DNA of 64,000 nucleotides from Alkalicoccus luteus (GTDB lineage Bacteria; Bacillota; Bacilli; Bacillales; Salisediminibacteriaceae), in NCBI RefSeq assembly GCF_012034335.1, contig NZ_JAATHJ010000008.1, positions 62,001 to 126,000 on the forward strand, written 5' to 3'. The notes beneath the pieces are model-generated. The model saw only the letters and a list, made by a program, of their open reading frames with translations. It searched no databases and was not told the DNA's origin. The translations under genes were made by a program, and so were the position numbers. This document shows positions 44,669 to 53,321 of this stretch, piece by piece; position 1 is the stretch's first letter, and each line of letters begins with the position of its first letter.

Positions 44669-47600
44669 ATGAAACAAAAACTGAAAAGCAGTACCATCTT
44701 TTTTCTAGTATTTCTGCTGTTATTCAGTTCGTTTGGAACTGCACTTGCAGAAGGCAGTGACAGCGAGGATACGCAGGAAGACACAACGTTAACCGACGAT
44801 GTCATCCATGACCTTACAGAAGAAGAATTTGACGAACTCCGATGGATCATATTCCGTGAACAGCTGCTGCTGTATGAGTTTGATCCGGAAGCAGAGCCAT
44901 CAGACGAAGCTATATATACGACAGAAGAAGAGCTTGCTGAAGCACTTCATCAATTCCAGGCCGATCACGATCTCGAAGAAGCTTCTACATATACGGAAGA
45001 AGCCTGGGAGAAGATGAACGAGCTGTTGGAAGATCAGGGTTACCTCCTTTTTGTCGGACAAAACGAAGAGGAAACAGCGGAACTGAAGCATCTGTTAAAG
45101 GAGCTGGATCCTCATGAGGAGCGTTTTCAGGAGGAGGAGCTTACGACCTTCTATGGCATCATCACCGCAGCGGCAGTGAAGAGCTACCAGGAAACGAGAG
45201 AGCTGACCCCGCACGGAGCAGTCGATGAAGAAACGTATTCACAGCTCTCCGATGAGTGGGCGCTGTTCCGCGAAGAGCAGGAAGCAGCCCGTGAAGACGA
45301 AACTGATCTCGACTTGGAAGGCCGCGAAGAAGAAGTAGAGGAAGACGAGGCCCGCGAAGAAGATACGGAAAGCGAAGAAGAGTCCGACCTTGATTCGGAG
45401 GCTCGTGAAGAAGAAGCAGAAGAAGAAGCGGACAGCGATGAAGAATCTGACCTTGACTCAGAAGCGCGAGAAGAAGAGGCAGAGGAAGACGAGGCCCGCG
45501 AAGAAGAAGCGGACAGCGATGAAGAATCTGATCTTGATTCAGAAGCTCGTGAGGAAGAAGCAGAAGAAGACGAAGCCCGCGAGGAAGAAGCGGACAGCGA
45601 GGAAGAATCTGATCTTGATTCAGAAGCTCGTGAGGAAGAAGCAGAAGAAGACGAGGTCCGCGAGGAAGATGCGGACAGCGACGAGGAATCAGACCATGAT
45701 TCAGAAGCACGTGAAGACGAGACTGACGAGGGTGCTGGTGAAGCAGCAGAAGAAGACACATACGAGCAGGACGGTGCAGATTCGTCCTCTGATGAGAACG
45801 AAGCAGGCGAGAGTGCAGAAGAAGCTAAAGAGGATCTTACAGAAGAAGAGCAGGCTGAGCCTGAAGAGGCAGAGGAAAGCTTTTCCTCCATGTCCACTTT
45901 CTCTACAGCTGATGAAGGTCTTGTATTTGAAGATGGAGACGAAGCTCCTGAAATCCGGGAGATGAAGCTGGAGCTGACAAAGCTGGGCTTTGGTACCTTC
46001 CCGTCCGATCCGTCAGAGCGATTCGGTCCGGTTACGATGGGCGTCGTCGCTGACTTCCAAAGCTACTTTGGTTTAGAAGCAGACTGTCAAGTCGACCCGG
46101 AAACGTTCGAGCGGATTTCAGAGGAAGCCGGCACGTACTTTCAGGATTTTCAGGAAGGCGAAGGCATTCAGGAATTTAAGATGATGCTCACATCGCTTGA
46201 GTATGGCTCCTTTCCGTCATCGCCGTCCGACCGGTTTGGTCCGGTCACGACAAGCGTCGTCAAAGACTTTCAGGCTGATAATGGATTAGTCGTGAACGGT
46301 CTCGGTGATTCAGTGACCATGCAGACGCTTCATGCGATGGCGGAAGATGTTGTAGAAGGGTCTTCACTGGAGCTTCCGTACGTGAACGGAGATGAAGGTC
46401 CGGCTGTGCGGGACTTGAAGCTGATGCTGACAAAGCTTGGCTTCGGCAGCTTCCCGGCTGATCCGTCCGAACGCTATGGACCGGTGACGATGAGTGTCGT
46501 GGAGGATTTCCAGCGCTACTTTGGTCTTTCCGTAAACGGCATCACCGATCAGCAGACGCTGAACCGCGTTGAGCAGGAGGCAGGCACTATTTTTCAGGAC
46601 GGCAATGCCCATAGCTCGATCGTTGACTTAAAGCTGGATCTGACTCGTCTTGGATACGGCACGTTCCCGTCTAACCCGTCCAATCGCTACGGTCCGGTTA
46701 CTTCCGGAGTTGTGAAGGAGTTTCAATCCTCCGAAGGACTGGTAACGAGCGGCATAGCCGATTCCCGCACGATGGAGCGGCTGGAGCAGCGGGTTGCGGA
46801 ACATTACGACGCTACGCTCACCCTGCCATATGAAGACGGAGATCAAGGCTCTGCGATCGTGCAGCTGAAGAAAGATCTGACGACGCTTGGCTTCGGCACG
46901 TTCCCGTCCAGTCCTTCTGTCCGCTACGGGCCTGTGACAATGCGGGTCGTGGAAGACTTTCAGGAATATTACGGACTGCCGATCACCGGAATAACGAATC
47001 AAACGACGGCGAACCGGATTCAGTCGGAGCTGAACTCCCGCTACCGGGACGGACAGGCTCACGCGGATATCGTGACGCTGAAGCTGAACCTGACGAAGCT
47101 AGGATTCGGCACGTTCCCGACAAGTCCGTCCAATCGCTACGGAGCCGTAACGTCTTCAGTCGTCCGTGATTTCCAGGAGGCAAACGGTCTCGTAGTAAAC
47201 GGTATCGGAGACTCGGTTACAATGAGTCTTCTGGATTCGCAGGTTGGAGAGAGCTTTATCGGAAAAGCAGTTGTGACGGCAAATTCAAATTTAAACGTCC
47301 GCCGCGGACCGAGTACCAACTTCTCGGTCATCGGTCAGCTCCCAACTGGAACCGTCGTTGATGTGATCAGTGAAGAGAATGGCTGGTACCGAATCAGCCA
47401 CAGCTCGATTACAGAGCAGCCGGCTTACGTGAGCGGCATGTATCTGCAAATGGAAACAGACGGCCTTTCCTATCCGTACCAAAACGGAGACCGGGGAGAA
47501 GAAATTGTGGAAATGAAGCAGAACCTAACGAAGCTCGGCTTTGGCAGCTTTCCATCCAATCCTTCTGAAGGATACGGCAGTGTGACCGAGCGCGTCGTGC

Positions 47601-48802
47601 GTGAATTTCAGGATTACTACGGCCGCACGGTAAACGGGCGTTTCAGCCAGAGTGACGCCGACTTTATTGATTCGATTTTCAATTCCAACTACATTGACGG
47701 TGCCGCTCATGAAAACGTGCGCGAGCTGAAGCGGAATCTGAGTCGATTAGGATTCGGCAGCTTTCCATCCAGCCCTTCAAACCGCTACGGTGAAGTGACA
47801 GCCGCTGTCGTTCGTGACTTCCAGCGACATCATGGACTTGTCGTAAACGGGATTGGTGATCCACGTACAATGCAGCAGATCAACGATGAGATGGCGAAAA
47901 TCGGCAACAGCATTGAATACCGCAACTATCAAATGACAGTTTCTCAAATGTTAAACAGACAGATGCCGCTTCGTCCGCAGACCGATCTTTACGGTGGCGG
48001 CTGGCAGAATGCACTGGAAGCAGACGTCAGACGATATGTTGATCCGAATCGCTTCACACTGGAGCCAGGACATCGCGACATGTTCCAGTTCCTGGTACTG
48101 TCTCAAACGTCCGGCGTGCCGGCGTCGCAGCTGAACAATATTCTCCGCAATCGCGGTATTCTCCACAACACCGGGAATGCGTTTAAGCAGGCTGCAGAAT
48201 CGCAGGGAGTCAACGATATTTACCTGATTTCCCACGCGCTTCTGGAAACGGGCAACGGAACATCCAGACTTTCTGACGGCTCTTTTGAAGTCGGACAGAT
48301 TAATTCCAATATGTGGGTGTCGGTGCAGCCTCAGTCGAATGGCAGCGTACGAAAGTATACGCTGGAACGGCGCTTTAACAGTGCAAACAATTCGTGGAGC
48401 TGGATAAGCCGCCGGGACGACAGTTACGATACGAGCCGTCTCGATATGAAGAAAACGTATAACATGTTCGGAATCGAAGCGATTGACAGCGATCCGTACA
48501 CGCGTGGTTCAGTAAGAGCTTATCGTGAAGGCTGGTTCACACCGCAGGCTTCCATTCAGGGCGGTGCCCAGTTTATCTCGAATAACTACTTGAACCGCGG
48601 CCAGGACACGCTGTACAAAATGCGCTGGGATCCTGATTTCCATGAAGCTGCGTTAAACAGCAGCATCAGCATCAACCGAAGCTCGTTTTACCAGTACGCG
48701 ACAGATATCGGCTGGGCCTATAAGCAGACTCGCATGATCAAAGAGCTGTATGACCAGATTGACAATCCGTATCTGCCGTTTGAAGTGCCGGTATACCGTT
48801 AA
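44669..48802 (+). CDS. Endo-beta-N-acetylglucosaminidase (LytD-like) with acidic and wall-binding repeats
   Basis: 1377 residues; GAAAGGAGAGAGG upstream. Signal peptide about 1-28 (FGTALAEGS). Residues about 205-405 are a tandem Asp/Glu/Ser/Arg linker with units like ESDLDSEAREEEAEEDEA. Eight wall-binding repeats of the G-FP-PS variant follow (for example LGFGSFPADPSERYGPVTMS), with one SH3b domain between the sixth and seventh (LNVRRGPSTNFSVIG, about 860-930). The C-terminal glucosaminidase domain (about 1110-1357) has YLISHALLETGNGTSRLSDG with the catalytic glutamate, YNMFGIEAIDSDPYTRGSV, YREGWFTPQASIQGGAQFIS and DTLYKMRW. It cuts glycan strands during growth or separation. TATAAT at 44637-44642 is a possible -10 box. 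Confidence 0.9.
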   Translation: MKQKLKSSTIFFLVFLLLFSSFGTALAEGSDSEDTQEDTTLTDDVIHDLTEEEFDELRWIIFREQLLLYEFDPEAEPSDEAIYTTEEELAEALHQFQADHDLEEASTYTEEAWEKMNELLEDQGYLLFVGQNEEETAELKHLLKELDPHEERFQEEELTTFYGIITAAAVKSYQETRELTPHGAVDEETYSQLSDEWALFREEQEAAREDETDLDLEGREEEVEEDEAREEDTESEEESDLDSEAREEEAEEEADSDEESDLDSEAREEEAEEDEAREEEADSDEESDLDSEAREEEAEEDEAREEEADSEEESDLDSEAREEEAEEDEVREEDADSDEESDHDSEAREDETDEGAGEAAEEDTYEQDGADSSSDENEAGESAEEAKEDLTEEEQAEPEEAEESFSSMSTFSTADEGLVFEDGDEAPEIREMKLELTKLGFGTFPSDPSERFGPVTMGVVADFQSYFGLEADCQVDPETFERISEEAGTYFQDFQEGEGIQEFKMMLTSLEYGSFPSSPSDRFGPVTTSVVKDFQADNGLVVNGLGDSVTMQTLHAMAEDVVEGSSLELPYVNGDEGPAVRDLKLMLTKLGFGSFPADPSERYGPVTMSVVEDFQRYFGLSVNGITDQQTLNRVEQEAGTIFQDGNAHSSIVDLKLDLTRLGYGTFPSNPSNRYGPVTSGVVKEFQSSEGLVTSGIADSRTMERLEQRVAEHYDATLTLPYEDGDQGSAIVQLKKDLTTLGFGTFPSSPSVRYGPVTMRVVEDFQEYYGLPITGITNQTTANRIQSELNSRYRDGQAHADIVTLKLNLTKLGFGTFPTSPSNRYGAVTSSVVRDFQEANGLVVNGIGDSVTMSLLDSQVGESFIGKAVVTANSNLNVRRGPSTNFSVIGQLPTGTVVDVISEENGWYRISHSSITEQPAYVSGMYLQMETDGLSYPYQNGDRGEEIVEMKQNLTKLGFGSFPSNPSEGYGSVTERVVREFQDYYGRTVNGRFSQSDADFIDSIFNSNYIDGAAHENVRELKRNLSRLGFGSFPSSPSNRYGEVTAAVVRDFQRHHGLVVNGIGDPRTMQQINDEMAKIGNSIEYRNYQMTVSQMLNRQMPLRPQTDLYGGGWQNALEADVRRYVDPNRFTLEPGHRDMFQFLVLSQTSGVPASQLNNILRNRGILHNTGNAFKQAAESQGVNDIYLISHALLETGNGTSRLSDGSFEVGQINSNMWVSVQPQSNGSVRKYTLERRFNSANNSWSWISRRDDSYDTSRLDMKKTYNMFGIEAIDSDPYTRGSVRAYREGWFTPQASIQGGAQFISNNYLNRGQDTLYKMRWDPDFHEAALNSSISINRSSFYQYATDIGWAYKQTRMIKELYDQIDNPYLPFEVPVYR

Positions 48803-48862
48803 CAAAAAAGTTGAAATAATCTCAAAGAATTTGTGATTTATAGGAAAATAGACGATATAATA

Positions 48863-48903
48863 AAGGCAGAGGATGTTCACAATAGTGAAGCCTCTGCCTT
48901 TTT
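48863..48903 (+). terminator. Terminator after the glucosaminidase gene
   Basis: AAGGCAGAGG and CCTCTGCCTT arms with an 18-base loop, then TTT. A TATAAT sits immediately ahead of it (about 48855-48860), which could also be a promoter for the next gene. Confidence 0.7.
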
Positions 48904-48920
48904 CGTATTAAAGAAGTGGG

Positions 48921-51900
48921 ATGGTGTTCAGAATGAAATCAGTTGGAGCAGTCGTGTTAATTGTCATTGGGATGCTGGTATCGTTGCAGACGGCTGTAGC
49001 CGCTGAGGCTTTTTTGGACCCGGACATTCCGGTAGACAGCGGACAGATGGTCGAAGTGATCGTCGATTTAACCGAGGAACCGGTACATATTCAGGAAAAA
49101 GAGGCAGAGGAAAGCGGAGAAACGTTTTCTGCACTAGAAACAGAAGCCCGGCAGCAGCAAGCTTCGGCACTGTTTGAAGCATACTTGGAGCAGGAAGACA
49201 TATCGGTTGAACACATAGAAAAACTGGAGAAGGTGCTTTACGGCTTTGCGATCACGATGCCTGCCAATCAGGCTGCATCTTTTACAAAGCTGGAGTACGT
49301 AGACGGCGTTTATTTAAGCCAGCTGTATGAAGTGGCGCTGGAAACAGATGTCGACTCCCAGGAGCAGACGGAGGCGCTGGAAGCAGAGATGGAAGCACTG
49401 GCCGAGCTCGGTCTGACCGGAAAAGGCGTCAAAGTGGGCGTTCTCGATTCCGGGATCGACTACCATCATCCGGCGTTAAAGCACGCCTACCGCGACGGCG
49501 CCAACTTCATCCGGGACGGCAGAACCGATCCGCTTGAAGGCCACGGGGTAAACTCTACGCACGGAACAGCCGTGAGTGCCGTTATCGCCGGAAAAGGCGA
49601 CGTGCAGGGAATCGCACCGGACGTCGATTTATACGTCTACCGGGTGTTGAACACGATTAATCAAGGCTATACCGGCAGCATTCTGACTGCGATGGATCAA
49701 GCTGTAGAAGATGGCGTGGACGTGGTGAACATGTCGTTCGGACAAGAATCCAATATCGCTGATACGCCGCTGACAAAAGCGATCAGCAACATGATCGATG
49801 CCGGCATCGTCGTTGTGGCAGCTGCAGGAAACGACGGCGAAGATGGTATGGGCACAGTGAACAATCCGGGCACATCCCCGCTTGCCGTAACGGTCGGGGC
49901 ATCCTATCTGTCACGAGGGCAGGAAGTCGTAGCAGATTTCTCCTCGCGAGGGCCGCTTACCGATACGTATGACATAAAGCCGGATCTGACGGCACCTGGC
50001 GCCGCGATTTACACGGCGCTCTCCAAATCTTCCGCCGGCGGCAGTTACACAAAAGCCTATTCGTTTTTCTCGGGTACAAGCTTTGCTTCGCCGTATACGG
50101 CAGGACTCGCAGCCCTTTTGCTCGAACAGGATCCGAGCCTTGCGCCTGATGAAGTAAAAGCTCGTATGATGAATACTTCTGATGCGATTAACGGCGTCTC
50201 GGTTAACGATGCCGGGGCCGGCAGGATTGATCCGGCCGGAGCGTTGCAGACGGACGTGATAGCATTCGTTCAGGACAGCCACACGTTTACGGAAGAAGGA
50301 AAAGAAAAGCAGCGCGCACACCGGAACGGAAGCATGAACCTGAAGACGATCCGGGCAGGCGGAACGTTCAGTCGCACGACAGTCGTGACGCTTGAAAATG
50401 CGAGCTCGTCGGCTGTCACCTTTCAAACGGGCGTTGAGGAAAAGGCGATGCGCGGCATGAAGATGAGCCTGCCGAAGGAAGTCACCGTGCCGGCGGGCGG
50501 GAAAAAAGACGTAACCGTGACGCTTTCTTCTGCTAAGCCGACATCCGGATACATGGAAGGGTGGCTCACGTTCCGCTCCGATAACGCAGAGGACCTGCGC
50601 ATTCCATTTGGCGGCCAGGTGGAGACGATTTCGAATCCGGTAAAGGAATTTAAAACAGACCGAAACCTTGTCAGCCGCCACGTTCAGCCGGAGCTGCAGT
50701 GGAACATCGACAGCAGCATGAAAGCGGAACTCAGTCTGCTCACGAAAGACGGAACGAAGCTCGGGACAATCAAACCTGGCAGCGGCGCGAAGCTGAAGTG
50801 GGATCTTCGGTACACAGACACAAATGGAGCTGCCAAACGTGCCGGGACCGGAACGTATCAGCTGAAGCTGGAGGCCGTCAGCGGAGAGAACCGCTACAGC
50901 CGCACGCTGACAATCGACGTGTATGAAGAGAAGCCGGCGATCTCATTGGAAGCGACGCAGCTGGATCAAAATCTGATTCGTGGAGCCGTCGCCTCCCGGT
51001 TTTCGGACAAGCAGGAAGCAGACACAGCTATAACGCTTACGTTTGAGCTCAGCCAGAACGGCAGCCGCTATTCATCTGGCACCGCATCGGTTCAGGCGGA
51101 CGGCAGCTTCCGCATCCGTAACCGGCTGCAGGACGGCGAGTCCGAGCTCACACTCACCGCGGAAGACCGGCTTGGGAACAAGCAGACGAACTCCTTTACG
51201 GTTACAAAAGAGCAGGAAGTGTACCAGCTGAACGACAGCGGCTCCGGTGTAGAAGCCCTGCAGGACGCGATGAAGCATCTAGGGTTTGATGCGGGAGAAT
51301 CCGGTACGTTCGGAGCCGCGACACAAGCCGCACTGGAGGAGCTGCAGCAGTATTACGGCCTTGCAGTCACCGGCGAAGCCGATACAGAAACGATCCGCCT
51401 GATCGCATCGATCACTGACGGAACATACGCGACGCCGTCTGATACGGAAGACGTCCGCACGTTTAAGCAGCGTCTCACGCACTTAGGCTTCGGTACGTTT
51501 CCGGAGCGTCCGTCACCGCGCTACGGCCCGGTAACAGAAAGGGTCGTAGCTGATTTCCAGCAGCACTACGGGTTAGTCGTCAACGGCTACGGCGATCCGG
51601 TGACGCTTCAGAAAATGGACGAGCTATGGGGGCAATCCTTGAAGGACGGCGATGATAATGAAAACGTCCGGTCGATGAAAATCAGCCTGACGAGCTTAGG
51701 CTTCGGCACGTTTCCGGAGCGTCCGTCACCGCGCTACGGGCCGGTAACAGAAGGTGTGGTACGGGCATTTCAAGAAGCATCTGGATTACGAGCATCCGGG
51801 ACAGCGAACCCGATCACGCTCGCTGCCATCGAGCAGCAGCTCAGCTCCTTCTGGACCGACGGCGATGACGATCCGGCCATCACCGGCTTGAAGCAGCAGC

Positions 51901-52484
51901 TCACGGCGCTTGGCTACGGCAGCTTTCCGCAGCGCCCTTCCACGCGCTATGGACCTGTTACGACCCGCGTCGTGGAAGCGTTCCAGCAGGATCAGGGCCT
52001 GACGGTAACCGGGAATATCGACCGGGTGACCGAGCAGACTATGAACAGACTGCAGGAAATCGTTTACACAGACGGGGCTGACGCTCCGGGTGTGCGTGAC
52101 GTGAAACAACAGCTGACTGCTCTTGGATTCGGCAGCTTTCCGCAGCGGCCGTCGACCCGCTACGGTCCTGTAACGATGAGTGTCGTTCAGGACTTCCAGG
52201 CTCATTTCGGCCTAGAGCAGAGCGGCTCGATCACGAGACGCGATCAGCAGGTGTTGGATCGCGAAACAGCGACCGTTCTGCAAAGCGGCTTTTCCACAAC
52301 GGAAGCACGGGACATGAAAGTGAAGCTCAGCGCAGCCGGCTATGGCACTTTTCCGGCTGACCCCTCCGACGTGTTCGGACCGGTAACAGCATCCGTGGTC
52401 TCTGACTTTCAAGCCTCCCAAGGGCTTCCGGTCAGCGGGATTATGGACAGCGTCAGCCTGGAGCGCCTGAGAGAGCTTCAGTAA
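48921..52484 (+). CDS. Subtilisin-like serine protease with wall-binding repeats
   Basis: 1187 residues; ATG 48933 is an alternative start giving a more usual signal peptide (MKSVGAVVLIVIGMLVSLQT). Residues about 30-135 resemble an inhibitor-type propeptide. The S8 catalytic domain (about 165-450) has the Asp in VGVLDSGIDYHHP, His in STHGTAVSAVIAG, Asn in VAAAGNDGEDG and Ser in FSGTSFASPYTAG. About 470-770 are beta-rich domains (Fn3-like). The C-terminal 420 residues have one ordinary peptidoglycan-binding repeat and five of the G-FP-PS variant (LGFGTFPERPSPRYGPVTE and similar). It is probably held in the wall and processes surface proteins or autolysins; the shared repeats suggest it works beside the amidase and glucosaminidase. 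Confidence 0.92.
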   Translation: MVFRMKSVGAVVLIVIGMLVSLQTAVAAEAFLDPDIPVDSGQMVEVIVDLTEEPVHIQEKEAEESGETFSALETEARQQQASALFEAYLEQEDISVEHIEKLEKVLYGFAITMPANQAASFTKLEYVDGVYLSQLYEVALETDVDSQEQTEALEAEMEALAELGLTGKGVKVGVLDSGIDYHHPALKHAYRDGANFIRDGRTDPLEGHGVNSTHGTAVSAVIAGKGDVQGIAPDVDLYVYRVLNTINQGYTGSILTAMDQAVEDGVDVVNMSFGQESNIADTPLTKAISNMIDAGIVVVAAAGNDGEDGMGTVNNPGTSPLAVTVGASYLSRGQEVVADFSSRGPLTDTYDIKPDLTAPGAAIYTALSKSSAGGSYTKAYSFFSGTSFASPYTAGLAALLLEQDPSLAPDEVKARMMNTSDAINGVSVNDAGAGRIDPAGALQTDVIAFVQDSHTFTEEGKEKQRAHRNGSMNLKTIRAGGTFSRTTVVTLENASSSAVTFQTGVEEKAMRGMKMSLPKEVTVPAGGKKDVTVTLSSAKPTSGYMEGWLTFRSDNAEDLRIPFGGQVETISNPVKEFKTDRNLVSRHVQPELQWNIDSSMKAELSLLTKDGTKLGTIKPGSGAKLKWDLRYTDTNGAAKRAGTGTYQLKLEAVSGENRYSRTLTIDVYEEKPAISLEATQLDQNLIRGAVASRFSDKQEADTAITLTFELSQNGSRYSSGTASVQADGSFRIRNRLQDGESELTLTAEDRLGNKQTNSFTVTKEQEVYQLNDSGSGVEALQDAMKHLGFDAGESGTFGAATQAALEELQQYYGLAVTGEADTETIRLIASITDGTYATPSDTEDVRTFKQRLTHLGFGTFPERPSPRYGPVTERVVADFQQHYGLVVNGYGDPVTLQKMDELWGQSLKDGDDNENVRSMKISLTSLGFGTFPERPSPRYGPVTEGVVRAFQEASGLRASGTANPITLAAIEQQLSSFWTDGDDDPAITGLKQQLTALGYGSFPQRPSTRYGPVTTRVVEAFQQDQGLTVTGNIDRVTEQTMNRLQEIVYTDGADAPGVRDVKQQLTALGFGSFPQRPSTRYGPVTMSVVQDFQAHFGLEQSGSITRRDQQVLDRETATVLQSGFSTTEARDMKVKLSAAGYGTFPADPSDVFGPVTASVVSDFQASQGLPVSGIMDSVSLERLRELQ

Positions 52485-52487
52485 AAC

Positions 52488-52523
52488 GAAGCACCGCGGC
52501 AGCAACGAGCCGCGGTGCTTTTC
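52488..52523 (+). terminator. Terminator after the protease gene
   Basis: GAAGCACCGCGGC pairs with GCCGCGGTGCTT, followed by TTC and a T-rich stretch, starting 4 bases after the stop. Confidence 0.85.
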
Positions 52524-52564
52524 ATTTCGCAGTTATAGTATAAGGTATACATCAAAGCGGACGT

Positions 52565-53125
52565 TCCCTCATAAGCCGAGTCCCGTACGAATAGAAACGT
52601 TTACGTAACAAGGAGAAACGTCCTCATAAACGGGTAGAACCTCCTCGTAAAGGAGGGAAGACACCTCGTAAAAGCGGACCCGCACCTCGTAAACGGTGTA
52701 TCCCGTGCGAATAGCGACCGTCACTTACGAATAGGCTCGGAGCGGAGGGCTTCGGCACGGACCGAAGCCAGGGGTTGAGGTGGATGATCACTTTCACGTA
52801 AAGGAAGCAAGGTTCCTCATAAAGCAGCGGAATCCCCTCGTAAAGAGGAACTACCTCCTCGTAAAAGCAGATCCACACATCGTAAACGGTGTATCCCGTG
52901 CGAATAGCGACCGTCACTTACGTCTAGGCTTGTAGCGGAGAGCTTCGGCACGAGCCGAAGCCAGGGGGGTGAGGTGGATGATCACTTTCACGTAAAGGAA
53001 GCAAGGTTTCTCATAAAGCAGCGGGATCCCCTCGTAAAGAGGAACTACCTCCTCGTAAAAGTGGAATCGCACCTCGTAAACGGTGTACCCCGTGCGAATA
53101 GCGGCTTTCACTTACGAATAGGCCG
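52565..53125. repeat. 21-bp periodic array in 193-bp superrepeats
   Basis: Units CTCATAA, CTCGTAA (three times), GCGAATA and ACGAATA have anchors at 52625, 52646, 52667, 52688, 52708 and 52728. After a GC-rich palindrome (GGCTTCGGC...CCGAAGCC) the next set is at 52797, 52818, 52839, 52860, 52881, 52901 and 52921, and the third begins at 52991. Spacings within a set are 21, 21, 21, 21, 20, 20. Set-to-set period is about 193. It lies between the protease terminator and the promoter region of the sugar transferase. Confidence 0.88.
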
Positions 53126-53321
53126 CAAACGAAAGCTTCCCCCCTCTGCCGAATACCGCTAAAATCCACCTTGCAACATTTCCCTCCAAATCCCGTCTAT
53201 TACAATGACGTATCGATTTTCCGCAAAGGATAGCATACGCCCCGTAAAACGACTATAATGAAACATATCATGAACAGCGTTGCGTCATGGACGGTAACGG
53301 GGGATAGAAAGAGGTTTTGAC

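Noticed and set aside
45162-45897. Leu/Arg- and Ser-rich ORFs opposite the glucosaminidase linker
   Set aside because: They are antisense readings of the acidic tandem repeat in the real gene.
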